Positions 1-9,415 of a DNA stretch of 64,000 bases are shown here, one piece after another. This DNA comes from Pedobacter africanus. Lineage in GTDB: Bacteria; Bacteroidota; Bacteroidia; Sphingobacteriales; Sphingobacteriaceae. The stretch spans positions 1 through 64,000 of the forward strand of contig NZ_FWXT01000004.1 of assembly GCF_900176535.1 (NCBI RefSeq). The letters run 5' to 3'. The notes under the pieces are model-generated. The model searched no databases, was not told where the DNA came from, and was given only the letters and a program-made list of their open reading frames with translations. Within the stretch, counting starts at the first letter, position 1. Each line of letters begins with the position of its first letter. A program made the translations under genes and the position numbers.

Positions 1-120
1 GCGAAACTAGCCACGAGATGAGAATTCCATATAGGACCGTAGCAGACTACTACGTTGATAGGTTACAGATGTAAAGGTGGTGACATCAAAGTCGAGTAAT
101 ACTAATCATCCGAAGCTTTC
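1..120 (+). rRNA. 23S rRNA, 3' end (partial)
   Basis: The window opens inside a large-subunit rRNA gene. The stretch from about 46 to 118 follows the conserved 3' terminal region (ACGTTGATAGG near 52-62, then a TACTAAT block near 99-105). The gene is cut at the left edge. Its exact 3' end is not determinable by eye and is placed at about 120 by comparison with the E. coli 3' terminus. A 5S gene follows about 60 bases later, in the usual 16S-23S-5S order. No tRNA lies between them. Confidence 0.9.
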
Positions 121-181
121 AAAAGCAGAACGTTGTTTGCTTTTCTTAACTAACTTCTTTCAATAATATGTCATAACGATA

Positions 182-293
<112 letters not shown>

Positions 294-301
294 TCTTAAA
301 G

Positions 302-336
302 AAAGCCTGTAGCCATAAACTACAGGCTTTTCTTGT
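302..336 (+). terminator. Terminator of the rRNA operon
   Basis: There is a perfect 11-bp stem (302-312 with 320-330, AAAGCCTGTAG) with a 7-nt loop, followed by TTCTT. It lies directly behind the 5S gene and closes the rRNA operon. Confidence 0.85.
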
Positions 337-476
337 TTAGTGAACTTATTGGTTACACCAAAGGCCTTTGTATCCTAAGCACATCCGACTTTACCCGATG
401 CAGTTCTCAGCCTACGGGGACGCCACTTAATTGCGAATAAAATAAGGCCAATGCAACTTATTGTGCATTTTTTGGT

Positions 477-484
477 TATCTTTG
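477..484 (+). promoter_or_regulatory. -7 element of the desaturase gene
   Basis: TATCTTTG matches the Bacteroidota -7 consensus TAnnTTTG and lies 24 nt before the ATG at 509. No good -33 TTTG stands at the expected distance. Its position argues against any coding start upstream of 509, because such a start would lie inside the promoter. Confidence 0.6.
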
Positions 485-508
485 ATACAAAATTTAAAAT
501 ATAAACGA

Positions 509-1489
509 ATGAGTTTTTTCGCAGAAAAGAGAAGGGAAGTAATGTTACATATAGAAGCTTACATGCTTGAAATGATGGACACTTACTTAAAACCGATTGA
601 TACGAATTGGCAGCCATCTGATTTTTTGCCTGATTCTACAAGCGAAACATTTTACCAGGATATAAAAGCCCTGCGAGAAAAAGCGAATGATCTGTCTTAC
701 GATCTGGTTGCCGTTTTAATTGGTGATACCATTACGGAGGAGGCACTGCCAACGTACGAGTCGTGGTTAAGTATGGTGGATGGTATTTCAAGGGATGAAC
801 AAGGTGGATGGATGAAATGGACCCGGCACTGGACCGCCGAAGAAAACAGACATGGCGATCTGCTTAACAAATACCTCTATCTTTCGGGCCGTGTTGACAT
901 GCGCCAGATGGAGATTTCTACCCAGTACCTGATTGCCGATGGCTTTGACATTGGTACTGGTCATGACCCTTACCGTAACTTTATTTATACCAGTTTTCAG
1001 GAATTGGCTACAAATATCTCACACAGACGTGTCGCTTCGCTGGCGAAGAAGGATGGCGATAACCTGTTGTCTAAGATGTGCGGAGTAATTGCATCTGACG
1101 AAGCAAGACATGCGAAGGCCTATAAGGATTTTATGGCCAAAATTTTTGAGGTTGACCGCAATGAAGCAATGATTGCTTTTGAAGATATGATGCGTAAAAA
1201 AATCGTAATGCCTGCACACTTCCTTCGCGAGATGGGACTGAAGATCGGACAGACTTTTGGTCATTTTACCGATGCTGCTCAACGACTGGGGGTATATACC
1301 GCAATTGACTATGTTGAGATTATGCAGCAGCTGATAGAGGAATGGAAACTGGAAAGCATGCGTGACTTAAATGAAGCGGGTGAGAAGGCCCGTGACTATA
1401 TCATGGCTTTACCGGCCAGGTTATTACGCGTGGCAGAACGGATGAAAAACCCTACAATGGATTATAAGTTTAGCTGGATACATGCTTAA
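509..1489 (+). CDS. Acyl-ACP desaturase (ferritin-like di-iron, plant stearoyl-ACP type)
   Basis: This 326-aa soluble desaturase should insert a cis double bond into an acyl-ACP chain, which makes membrane unsaturated fatty acids. The two carboxylate-bridged di-iron motifs of the family are visible: EENRHG at residues 111-116 and DEARH at 197-201. Length and overall organisation fit the FA_desaturase_2 family. The ATG at 509 was chosen because a TATCTTTG promoter element lies just upstream, and the reading frame before it has no conserved content. It stands alone between the rRNA operon terminator and a convergent terminator. Chain length and regiospecificity cannot be read from the sequence. 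Confidence 0.9.
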   Translation: MSFFAEKRREVMLHIEAYMLEMMDTYLKPIDTNWQPSDFLPDSTSETFYQDIKALREKANDLSYDLVAVLIGDTITEEALPTYESWLSMVDGISRDEQGGWMKWTRHWTAEENRHGDLLNKYLYLSGRVDMRQMEISTQYLIADGFDIGTGHDPYRNFIYTSFQELATNISHRRVASLAKKDGDNLLSKMCGVIASDEARHAKAYKDFMAKIFEVDRNEAMIAFEDMMRKKIVMPAHFLREMGLKIGQTFGHFTDAAQRLGVYTAIDYVEIMQQLIEEWKLESMRDLNEAGEKARDYIMALPARLLRVAERMKNPTMDYKFSWIHA

Positions 1490-1508
1490 CGTTTTAAGCA
1501 CTTAGACG

Positions 1509-1542
1509 AAAAGGCCTGAATAATAACTATTCAGGCCTTTTT
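1509..1542. terminator. Bidirectional terminator
   Basis: A perfect 14-bp stem (1509-1522 with 1528-1541, core AAGGCCTGAATA) has a 5-nt loop and A/T runs on both sides. It sits between the convergent desaturase and mutase genes and can terminate both. Confidence 0.85.
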
Positions 1543-1545
1543 GAT

Positions 1546-4500
1546 TTACATATTTCTTCTATATTGTCCGCCAACTTCATAAAGTGCGTTGGATATCTGA
1601 CCAAGTGAACAGATCTTGCAGACTTCCATCAGCTGCTCAAAGATATTTTCTCCGTTTACAGCCGACTTCTGAAGGTTTCTTAATGCAGTATCAGCTTTGT
1701 CTGCATTTCGATCCTGAAATGCCTTTAATGCCTTTATCTGATATTGTTTTTCTTCCTCTGTAGCTCGGATAACCTCCCCGGGTACAATGGTTGGAGAACC
1801 GTTCTTGTTGAGAAACATGTTCACACCCACAATTGGAAATTCGCCGGTATGTTTGAGCGTTTCATAGTACAGGCTCTCTTCCTGGATCCTGCCACGCTGG
1901 TACATGGTTTCCATGGCACCCAATACGCCTCCTCTGTCGTTAATACGCTTAAACTCCTGCAATACGGCCTCTTCTACCAGGTCGGTCAGTTCTTCAATAA
2001 TAAAAGCTCCCTGCAGCGGGTTTTCGTTTTTGGCAAGACCAAGTTCACGGTTAATGATAAGTTGTATGGCCATAGCCCTGCGTACAGACTCCTCTGTAGG
2101 GGTAGTTATCGCTTCATCGTATGCATTGGTATGCAGGGAGTTGCAATTGTCGTAAATGGCATACAGGGCTTGTAATGTAGTGCGTATATCATTGAAGTCA
2201 ATTTCCTGCGCATGCAATGAACGCCCTGAAGTTTGGATATGGTATTTTAGTTTTTGTGATCGGTCGTTTCCTTTGTATTTGTTCTTAATTGCTTTAGCCC
2301 AGATGCGGCGTGCCACACGTCCGATTACCGCATACTCCGGATCTATGCCATTAGAGAAGAAAAAGGAGAGATTGGGTGCAAAATCATCAATATTCATTCC
2401 CCTGCTCAGGTAGTACTCTACAAAAGTAAAGCCATTGCTTAGCGTAAATGCCAATTGCGAAATGGGGTTGGCCCCTGCCTCCGCAATGTGGTAGCCGGAA
2501 ATGGATACGGAATAGAAATTACGAACCTTCTCAGTAATGAAATGGCTTTGTATGTCACCCATCATTCTTAACGCAAATTCTGTCGAAAAGATGCAGGTGT
2601 TTTGCGCCTGATCTTCTTTTAAAATATCAGCCTGTACTGTTCCACGTACGGTGCTAATGGCATGGGCCTTAATTTTTGCGTATATATCGGCAGGTAAAAC
2701 CTGATCGCCGGTAACACCCAATAGCATCAGTCCAAGCCCGTTGTTGCCTTCGGGTAGGGCACCGTTATAAACAGGCCTTTCCTGTCCTTTTGCTTTATAG
2801 AGGCTGTTTATTTTTTGCTCTACTTCTTTCTGCAGTCCATGTTCGATGATGTATTTTTCACATTGTTGATCTATAGCAGCATTCATGAAAAAGCCCAGGA
2901 GCATAGGGGCAGGACCATTGATGGTCATAGAAACGGAGGTTGAGGCAGCACAGAGATCAAAGCCAGAATACAGCTTCTTCGCATCGTCAATTGTTGCAAT
3001 ACTCACCCCTGAATTTCCTATTTTTCCATAGATATCCGGTCTGATGTGCGGGTCTTCACCATACAGGGTTACGGAGTCAAAAGCGGTAGACAACCGGTGC
3101 GCAGGCTGACCCAGCGATACATAATGGAACCGTTTATTGGTACGTTCAGGGCCACCTTCGCCCGCAAACATCCTTGTAGGGTCTTCTCCGTCACGCTTTA
3201 AAGGAAATACCCCTGCTGCGTAAGGGAATTCTCCCGGAACATTTTCTGTAAGTAACCAGCGCAGGATATCGCCCCAGTCCCCATATCTTGGCAGGGACAC
3301 TTTAGGAATTTGAAGTTTGGACAGTGATTCATAAAACAGCGGCTGCTTAATTTCTTTATCCCTTACTTTATAAATAAAATCTTTTTGTTGGTATTTTATT
3401 TTGGTTTCGGGCCATTGACGTAATAAACGCCTGCATTCAGCATCTAACTGTTCTTCCAGATGCTCATATATTTCCTGTAATGGCTCAATTAGCTTTTTGC
3501 TGACGGGAATGTCCTTTGTAATCTTTTCTTCTCCTGCAAGCTGAATTACTCCCTGTAACTGGTATAGCTTACGTGCAATAATACTTTGCTTGTCTACCCA
3601 TTCATGATAGGTCTGACTGGCTTCTGCAATTTCGGCCAGGTAACGGGTGCGGTCAGGCGGAATAATGTAAATCTTTTCTGATTGTTCAGATGTGAGTTCC
3701 ATTTGTGCATCAAACTTAACCCCTGTTTTTTCTCTGATTTTAGTCATGAGCGCACTAAACAGGTTGTTCATTCCCGGATCATTGAACTGGGAAGCCATTG
3801 TACCAAACACAGGTATGGTATCATCATTGGCATCAAACAGGTTATGGTTACGTTTGTACTGTTTACGTACGTCCCTAAGTGCATCAAGGGCTCCCCTTTT
3901 ATCGAATTTGTTGATGGCTACCAGGTCGGCAAAATCAAGCATATCGATTTTTTCCAATTGTGTGGCTGCCCCGAATTCGGGGGTCATTACATACAGGGAA
4001 ACATCACAATGTTCGGTGATTTCGGTATCGGACTGGCCTATTCCTGATGTTTCGACAATGATGAGGTCGTATCCTGCAGCCTTACAGATGTCAATGCTTT
4101 CCTGAACGTTTTTTGAAAGCGCAAGATTGGCTTGTCTGGTGGCCAGTGAACGCATGTATACCCTTGGGTTGTTGATGGCATTCATCCTGATCCTGTCGCC
4201 CAGTAAAGCACCTCCTGTTTTTCGTTTGGAGGGGTCAACAGATATGATGGCCAGGGTTTTATCTTTTACCTCAATCAGAAAACGTCTTACCAATTCATCT
4301 ACAAGCGAGGATTTACCTGAACCGCCGGTTCCAGTAATGCCCAGCACAGGAGCCTGATTGCTTAAAGTCAGTTTTTTTAACTCATCTACAAATTTCTGAG
4401 CTGCCTGCGGATCATTTTCGGCTACAGTAATGGCAGCTGCAATACTCTTTATTTCCTTTTTCGGGATAGTTTTAAGTTCAGCATTCAAAGCCTTGGTGGT

Positions 4501-4938
4501 AACGTAGTCAGTCTGCTCCAGCATGTTATTGATCATGCCCTGCAGTCCCATTTTACGACCGTCATCAGGAGAGTAAATTCTGGTTATGCCATATTCATGA
4601 AGCTCGGCAATCTCTGAAGGTAAGATGACCCCGCCACCTCCGCCGAATATTTTAATGTGAGTGGCTCCGCGTTCCTGAAGCAGGTCGTACATATATTTGA
4701 AATATTCTATATGGCCACCTTGATAGGAGGTCATAGCTATACCTTGTACATCCTCCTGAATGGCGCAGTTTACAACTTCTTCTACGGAGCGGTTATGGCC
4801 AAGGTGTATGACTTCTGCTCCGGAAGACTGAAGGATACGGCGCATGATATTTATGGTTGCATCGTGACCATCAAAAAGGGCAGCAGCGGTAACAAAACGG
4901 ATTTTATGCTTGGGTTTATAGATTTCAATTTGCTCCAT
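1546..4938 (-). CDS. icmF: Fused isobutyryl-CoA mutase (IcmF type, B12-dependent)
   Basis: This 1130-aa adenosylcobalamin enzyme of the methylmalonyl-CoA mutase family carries its G-protein chaperone in the same chain. Domains in order: a cobalamin-binding domain (residues about 12-145, DGHDA with the likely cobalt-ligand His25), a MeaB-like GTPase (Walker A GTGGSGKSS at 203-211, then ETSGIGQSD and NKFD), a linker, and the mutase barrel in the C-terminal half. IcmF enzymes interconvert isobutyryl-CoA and n-butyryl-CoA. Related fused enzymes act on isovaleryl- or pivalyl-CoA, so substrate is inferred from architecture only. It is transcribed alone, with a -7 element at 4961-4968, and ends in the shared bidirectional terminator. 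Confidence 0.9.
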   Translation of the reverse strand: MEQIEIYKPKHKIRFVTAAALFDGHDATINIMRRILQSSGAEVIHLGHNRSVEEVVNCAIQEDVQGIAMTSYQGGHIEYFKYMYDLLQERGATHIKIFGGGGGVILPSEIAELHEYGITRIYSPDDGRKMGLQGMINNMLEQTDYVTTKALNAELKTIPKKEIKSIAAAITVAENDPQAAQKFVDELKKLTLSNQAPVLGITGTGGSGKSSLVDELVRRFLIEVKDKTLAIISVDPSKRKTGGALLGDRIRMNAINNPRVYMRSLATRQANLALSKNVQESIDICKAAGYDLIIVETSGIGQSDTEITEHCDVSLYVMTPEFGAATQLEKIDMLDFADLVAINKFDKRGALDALRDVRKQYKRNHNLFDANDDTIPVFGTMASQFNDPGMNNLFSALMTKIREKTGVKFDAQMELTSEQSEKIYIIPPDRTRYLAEIAEASQTYHEWVDKQSIIARKLYQLQGVIQLAGEEKITKDIPVSKKLIEPLQEIYEHLEEQLDAECRRLLRQWPETKIKYQQKDFIYKVRDKEIKQPLFYESLSKLQIPKVSLPRYGDWGDILRWLLTENVPGEFPYAAGVFPLKRDGEDPTRMFAGEGGPERTNKRFHYVSLGQPAHRLSTAFDSVTLYGEDPHIRPDIYGKIGNSGVSIATIDDAKKLYSGFDLCAASTSVSMTINGPAPMLLGFFMNAAIDQQCEKYIIEHGLQKEVEQKINSLYKAKGQERPVYNGALPEGNNGLGLMLLGVTGDQVLPADIYAKIKAHAISTVRGTVQADILKEDQAQNTCIFSTEFALRMMGDIQSHFITEKVRNFYSVSISGYHIAEAGANPISQLAFTLSNGFTFVEYYLSRGMNIDDFAPNLSFFFSNGIDPEYAVIGRVARRIWAKAIKNKYKGNDRSQKLKYHIQTSGRSLHAQEIDFNDIRTTLQALYAIYDNCNSLHTNAYDEAITTPTEESVRRAMAIQLIINRELGLAKNENPLQGAFIIEELTDLVEEAVLQEFKRINDRGGVLGAMETMYQRGRIQEESLYYETLKHTGEFPIVGVNMFLNKNGSPTIVPGEVIRATEEEKQYQIKALKAFQDRNADKADTALRNLQKSAVNGENIFEQLMEVCKICSLGQISNALYEVGGQYRRNM

Positions 4939-4960
4939 ATCAGATTTTATAATCGGTATG

Positions 4961-4968
4961 CAAAGGTA
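4961..4968 (-). promoter_or_regulatory. -7 element of icmF
   Basis: On the minus strand this reads TACCTTTG, a full match to TAnnTTTG, 22 nt before the icmF start. The -33 region is weak. It lies just downstream of the phosphatase terminator. Confidence 0.55.
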
Positions 4969-5001
4969 GGAAAAAGCGGGCGCAGGACGATAAAGGTTAT
5001 A

Positions 5002-5049
5002 ATAACAAAAGGCTGTTCTGGTTTTTGTTCCAGAACAGCCTTTTGTTAT
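5002..5049 (-). terminator. Terminator behind the PafA-like phosphatase gene
   Basis: A perfect 20-bp stem (5002-5021 with 5030-5049) has an 8-nt loop. On the minus strand it is read straight after the phosphatase stop codon, and T-rich sequence is contained in the descending arm. It separates this gene from icmF. Confidence 0.85.
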
Positions 5050-5066
5050 AATTTAAACCGCTATGA

Positions 5067-6734
5067 TTATTGGTGGGTTAATTCGGTAATTGGTTCTCCT
5101 ACACAACCACTTGGCATTTGTATGTGCAGCATAGCCGCCAGGGTAGCCGAAATATCGGTCATGTAGTGTGTTTTATTTGTTTTGCCGGGTTTCACTTTCC
5201 AGCCCATAAATACACATGGAATATGCGAATCGTAAGGGTTCCAGGAACCGTGTGTAGTTCCGGTATTGGTACCATCAAAATAGTTCGAAAGCAGGATGTA
5301 ATAAATATCGCCGCTTCTACGGGCATTGTAACCATTGGTAATGGATTTCTTGATCTGTTCCGGAAGGGTGGTACCTGATAACTTGTTCAGATCTACTGCA
5401 TTCATTATACCTGGTTGTTTTTTCAGATAGTCTATCGTGAAAGCCTTCATTTCTTCGAAATCTGCTTTCGATTTGCTGATTTCATCATGGTCAAAAAGGA
5501 TCTGGTTGTTCATTGCAGTAACGATTGCCTTTTTGATTTTATATTTTTCATTAAATATTTGATTCAGATTTTTAACCACAGGTGCATCGTCAAATAATCC
5601 GCCTGGCAGTTTATTTTCTTTCATAAAGCCAGGCACATGAGCTGCGCCATGATCTGCCGAGAGGAAGAACAGGTAATTACCTTTACCCAAGGTTTCGTCC
5701 AGGTAGTTAAAAAAGGCTTCAAGGTCTTTATCGAGCCTTAAGTAAGTATCTTCTGCTTCAATTGAGTTAGGGCCATATTGGTGACCAACATAATCTGTAG
5801 CAGAGCAACTTACCGCAAGGAAATCTGTGGTATTGTTCTGTCCGAGTTTTTCTGCAGCTACCGCATGCCTGGCCAGATCGAGTGTCATAGTATTGCCGTA
5901 CGGCGTGCTTTTGATGATCTCATAGTTTTTGCCGATGTAGAGTTTTAAGGGGTGGGGGAAGGTTGGGGTTTGCTCACCTCTTGTTTTGCGTTCGTAAATT
6001 TTATCATCTGCTGTACTTTGGCTATAACTATCTATCGGGTAAAGCGTATTCCAGTTGTTGGCGTAGAACTGATCTGCGTGTTTTTGTTTGTTGTAATCCT
6101 GGATCCAACCTGGTAATTGCGTCATGTAATAGGTACTGCTGATCCAATCGCCGGTTTGTGCGTCAAACCAGTAAGCTGCATTAGCAGAATGCCCCGCAGG
6201 TAAAATCGATCCACGGTCTTTAAGCGAAATGCCGATGACTTTGCTTTTGAAATTTGTTGCCAGACGAAGTTCGTCGGTAATCGTTGTAACCAGCATGTTT
6301 TTTGGTGACATTTTTCCTGCTACGGTAGTACTGCCAACGCTGGTGACACTGGTGTCTTCTGCGCAATATACATTTCTTTTAAGCTGTGGATCGTACCAAT
6401 CGTTTCCTATAATTCCGTTAATAGCTGGTACAGAACCAGTGTAGATACTTGCATGACCACAGGCGGTATAGGTAGGCGTATAAGGAATAAACGTGTTTTC
6501 GGCCGAAAAGCCTTCATTTACAAGTCTTTTAAACCCTCCGCTTGAATACCTGTTGGCATATCTGTATAAATAATCCCATCTCATTTGGTCTATCACCATA
6601 CCTACAATAAGCTTAGGTCTGTTTACACCAGAAGAAGACGGATTGGCAGAAGGCAATTTGTTGCTTTTTTTTTGAGCCGATGCACCCGAACTGATCAGGA
6701 CGAGTGCAGCAAATAACAAGTAAATTCTTTTCAT
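5067..6734 (-). CDS. pafA: PafA-like alkaline phosphatase, exported
   Basis: This 555-aa protein has an N-terminal signal peptide (about residues 1-20, ending ASA-Q) and an alkaline-phosphatase-superfamily domain. The residues that define the phosphate-irrepressible PafA monoesterase are recognisable: metal-binding Asp49 (VIDQMRWD), nucleophile Thr90 in PTYTACGHAS, Asn111 in GNDWYD, and the Lys172/Arg174 pair (SLKDRG). Further metal ligands appear as DYVGHQYG, SADHGA and THGSWNPYD. The spacing parallels Elizabethkingia PafA with an offset of 10-11 residues. It probably releases phosphate from organic monoesters in the periplasm. It is a single-gene unit with its own strong terminator. Confidence 0.9.
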   Translation of the reverse strand: MKRIYLLFAALVLISSGASAQKKSNKLPSANPSSSGVNRPKLIVGMVIDQMRWDYLYRYANRYSSGGFKRLVNEGFSAENTFIPYTPTYTACGHASIYTGSVPAINGIIGNDWYDPQLKRNVYCAEDTSVTSVGSTTVAGKMSPKNMLVTTITDELRLATNFKSKVIGISLKDRGSILPAGHSANAAYWFDAQTGDWISSTYYMTQLPGWIQDYNKQKHADQFYANNWNTLYPIDSYSQSTADDKIYERKTRGEQTPTFPHPLKLYIGKNYEIIKSTPYGNTMTLDLARHAVAAEKLGQNNTTDFLAVSCSATDYVGHQYGPNSIEAEDTYLRLDKDLEAFFNYLDETLGKGNYLFFLSADHGAAHVPGFMKENKLPGGLFDDAPVVKNLNQIFNEKYKIKKAIVTAMNNQILFDHDEISKSKADFEEMKAFTIDYLKKQPGIMNAVDLNKLSGTTLPEQIKKSITNGYNARRSGDIYYILLSNYFDGTNTGTTHGSWNPYDSHIPCVFMGWKVKPGKTNKTHYMTDISATLAAMLHIQMPSGCVGEPITELTHQ

Positions 6735-6866
6735 TTTGTGGTTAAGGTGTGAAAAATCCGTAAGACAATTTAATTTTTTAAAAGCTTACGAAAGAAAAGT
6801 TAAATAATTAAACAGGGTAAATATAGACACTTGATGATAAGTATTCTTTATTGTAATGTAAAGATT

Positions 6867-8153
6867 TTATAGCACTTCGGCCACAACAAAAGTACTGCCG
6901 CCAATGAATATCAGGTCGTTTATGCCGGCTTTATTTTTTGCAGCCTGCAACGCATCTGCCACAGTTTCGAAAGTCTGTCCGATTAAGCCATGCACTTTAG
7001 CCTGGGCAGCAAGTTCTGTGGAAGGGAGTGCCCTTTCGAGATCAGGCTGGCAGAAATAATAAAATGCTGACATAGGGAGCAGGGCGAGCACACCATTTAT
7101 ATCTTTGTCTTTTACCATTCCTACAATCATGTGCAGCTTTTCAAATGGCGTGTTGCGGATGTTCTGCATCACTTCGTTTATCCCTGCAAGATTATGTCCG
7201 GTATCACAAATCACCAGGGGATGTTCTGCTAGTTTTTGCCAGCGCCCCTGCAGACCTGTTAGTTTTTTTACGTTTTTTAAAGCGGTATATATTGCCTTTT
7301 CTGTTAAATGGTATCCTTTGTTGCTTAAAATAGAAACCGATTGCAATACTGTAAGAACGTTTTTTAATTGGTAAAAACCATTAAGATCCAGTTCCAGATT
7401 CGGATAAAGTATGGTTTGAGCATTGCCAATAGTGGTGGTTAGAAATTCGTCTTTTCTTTCAGAACCTATGGCATTCAATTCCTGATCAGCGAAAACAATC
7501 TGACTACCGGTTTCTACTGCTTTTTCAAAAAAAACGCTTTCGGTTTCGAACTGTTTTTCTCCAATTACCACAGGTATACCGGGTTTAATGATACCCGCCT
7601 TTTCTACTGCAATTTCTGGTAGGGTATTGCCTAGGATATTGGTATGGTCCAGGCTGATGTTGGTAATGACTGACAGCTCTGGTGTTATGATATTTGTGGA
7701 ATCCAGCCGGCCCCCCAGGCCTACTTCTACAATGGCAATATCTACTTTTTCTGCAGCAAAGTAGGCAAATGCCATAGCTACTGTTACTTCAAAAAATGAA
7801 GGACTGATCTCTTCGATCAGGTTTTGCTGCTGTGTAACAAATTCGGTGACAAAGGTTTCGGATACCATTTCGCCATTGATGCGAATGCGCTCTCTGAAAT
7901 CTTTGAGATGCGGAGAGGTATACAGTCCGGTTTTGTATCCTGCTTGCTGAAAGATAGCGGCGAGCATATGCGAGGTTGATCCCTTTCCATTTGTGCCGCC
8001 TACATGCACACTTTTAAATTTGTTTTGAGGATCATCCAGCTTATTGCACATAACTTTGATGTTGTGCAGGTCCTTCTTAAAAGCAACAGCTCCCACACGC
8101 GTAAACATGGGGAGCTTGCTGTATAAATAGTCAATCGTTTGCTTATAGTTCAT
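6867..8153 (-). CDS. folC: Folylpolyglutamate / dihydrofolate synthase FolC
   Basis: This 428-aa cytoplasmic ligase of the Mur ligase family attaches glutamate to dihydropteroate and/or folates, using ATP. The nucleotide-binding loop GGTNGKGST is at residues 52-60, followed by the SPHLKDFRERI motif of FolC. Length and motif order are normal. The gene follows the TonB/TolA-like gene of the envelope operon by 42 nt but has its own -7 element in that gap, so it can be transcribed independently. Whether it acts on dihydropteroate, folates or both cannot be told from sequence. Confidence 0.92.
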   Translation of the reverse strand: MNYKQTIDYLYSKLPMFTRVGAVAFKKDLHNIKVMCNKLDDPQNKFKSVHVGGTNGKGSTSHMLAAIFQQAGYKTGLYTSPHLKDFRERIRINGEMVSETFVTEFVTQQQNLIEEISPSFFEVTVAMAFAYFAAEKVDIAIVEVGLGGRLDSTNIITPELSVITNISLDHTNILGNTLPEIAVEKAGIIKPGIPVVIGEKQFETESVFFEKAVETGSQIVFADQELNAIGSERKDEFLTTTIGNAQTILYPNLELDLNGFYQLKNVLTVLQSVSILSNKGYHLTEKAIYTALKNVKKLTGLQGRWQKLAEHPLVICDTGHNLAGINEVMQNIRNTPFEKLHMIVGMVKDKDINGVLALLPMSAFYYFCQPDLERALPSTELAAQAKVHGLIGQTFETVADALQAAKNKAGINDLIFIGGSTFVVAEVL

Positions 8154-8182
8154 TTGTAAAATGCCTTATGGGACAAAATTAC

Positions 8183-8190
8183 CAAAGCTA
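8183..8190 (-). promoter_or_regulatory. -7 element of folC
   Basis: The minus strand reads TAGCTTTG, a full TAnnTTTG match, 29 nt before folC and within the short gap after the preceding operon. No convincing -33 is seen. Confidence 0.5.
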
Positions 8191-8195
8191 CCCGA

Positions 8196-9017
8196 TTATT
8201 TTACTTTAAAATTGAAAACAACAACACCGATCTGAACATCAGGAGCAGATTCTGACTGTGTTAATCGTGCACCCATTACGGCATCTTTACATTTTTGCCA
8301 TAATTCTCTGTCGGTTAGTGTTGTACCTTTTACGCCAGGTGTGGCGGCTATTACCACACCGTTTTTATTAATGCTTATGCGTACAGCAATTTTTCCGGTT
8401 TTTTGGCCATCATCCTGTGGTACGACAAGGTTAGTGAATTTTCTTAAGGCGATAGGGGTTTCACCAAACCCGGAACCACCCTCACCATAATTGTTAGATA
8501 AAGGGTCACCATTAACACTACCCTGGTTCCCAGGGGTAGATCCTGTGCCATCGCCACCGCCAGTACCTTTATTTGTTTTGCCTTTATATAAGGCGTTCTG
8601 ATTAATAGTGGGTTTGGCAGGTTTACTTTCTGTCGTTGTCGCGACAGGGGTAGATGTACTCTTGGTGCTTTTCGTTTTTACACTTACCGCATCTTCGGTA
8701 CTCTGGGTTACAATTTCTTTATCACTGGTCTGCGCCGTAGATTTTTCTGGCGTAGTTTCAGTAGGTACTACTTTGTCGGGAGCCTGTTGGTTGGCATTTG
8801 GATCTGCAGAAGGTTCTTCTATACTGGTATAATCCGTACCCATTCCTTCAACGGATGTACCGTAGTTAACGACTATACCACCCATACCAGCCTCTACTTC
8901 AGGTTGAAAGGTGCCTATGGCAATAAAAAAGCTCAAACCGATAAGCAAGGCCATTATTCCGGTCGAAATAGCCAGTGCCTTTGGATAGTTATTTTCTTCT
9001 TTAGGATAGGTCATCAT
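8196..9017 (-). CDS. TonB/TolA-like energy-transducing protein
   Basis: This 273-aa protein has a short cytoplasmic N-terminus, one membrane anchor (about residues 13-35), a long Ser/Thr/Pro/Lys- and Gly-rich extended periplasmic region (about 60-185) and a compact C-terminal domain (about 190-273) of TonB-C type. It lacks a typical Pro-Lys/Pro-Glu TonB repeat, so TolA-like is an equally good label. Its start overlaps the exbD stop by four bases (ATGA), which implies translational coupling. With ExbB and ExbD it forms a complete proton-driven motor set. It should pass force to an outer-membrane or periplasmic partner, perhaps the barrel protein encoded upstream. Confidence 0.8.
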   Translation of the reverse strand: MMTYPKEENNYPKALAISTGIMALLIGLSFFIAIGTFQPEVEAGMGGIVVNYGTSVEGMGTDYTSIEEPSADPNANQQAPDKVVPTETTPEKSTAQTSDKEIVTQSTEDAVSVKTKSTKSTSTPVATTTESKPAKPTINQNALYKGKTNKGTGGGDGTGSTPGNQGSVNGDPLSNNYGEGGSGFGETPIALRKFTNLVVPQDDGQKTGKIAVRISINKNGVVIAATPGVKGTTLTDRELWQKCKDAVMGARLTQSESAPDVQIGVVVFNFKVK

Positions 9018-9415
9018 TTCTTAGGTTCTACAGCAAGTACAACTTTCAGCTTCAATTTGTTTGCGACATCAAAAACCAGCATTGTGTTTTCTATGGAAAC
9101 GCCTCTGGCGACATATAAAACAATGGTCAGATCGGGTGAGGCTTTTTGATAGTTTTCTATCGTGGCTTGTAATTGTTCTAAAGAAACTTTTTGTTTATCT
9201 ACAAAATAATTGAGCTTCTCATCTATAGATACTGTAACGGTTTTTTGTGCCGAAGACTGCTGTCCGGATTCAGAACGGGGCAGTAGCAACTTTACGACCT
9301 GCGGGTTAACCACGGCCGAAGCCAGCAGGAAAAACAGCAGCAAGAAGAACATGATGTCATTCAGTGCAGAAGTATGGACCTCTACTGTGCCTTTATTTCT
9401 TTTGCGTAAATTCAT
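9014..9415 (-). CDS. exbD: ExbD/TolR-type biopolymer transport protein
   Basis: This 133-aa protein has one membrane helix (about residues 19-38) with the functional Asp of the family near its start (ALNDIMFFLLLFF), followed by a periplasmic domain. It is the rotor or plug partner of ExbB in Ton/Tol motors. Its start codon overlaps the last base of the exbB stop (TAATG), and its own end overlaps the TonB-like gene. The three motor genes are therefore tightly coupled. Confidence 0.9.
   Translation of the reverse strand: MNLRKRNKGTVEVHTSALNDIMFFLLLFFLLASAVVNPQVVKLLLPRSESGQQSSAQKTVTVSIDEKLNYFVDKQKVSLEQLQATIENYQKASPDLTIVLYVARGVSIENTMLVFDVANKLKLKVVLAVEPKK

Noticed and set aside
461..508. A longer N-terminus for the desaturase
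   Set aside because: The promoter -7 element lies in this stretch and the added residues show no conserved feature.
1744..2175. Long frames on the plus strand across icmF and other genes
   Set aside because: They lie wholly inside well-supported genes on the opposite strand and have no recognisable domains. They are shadows.
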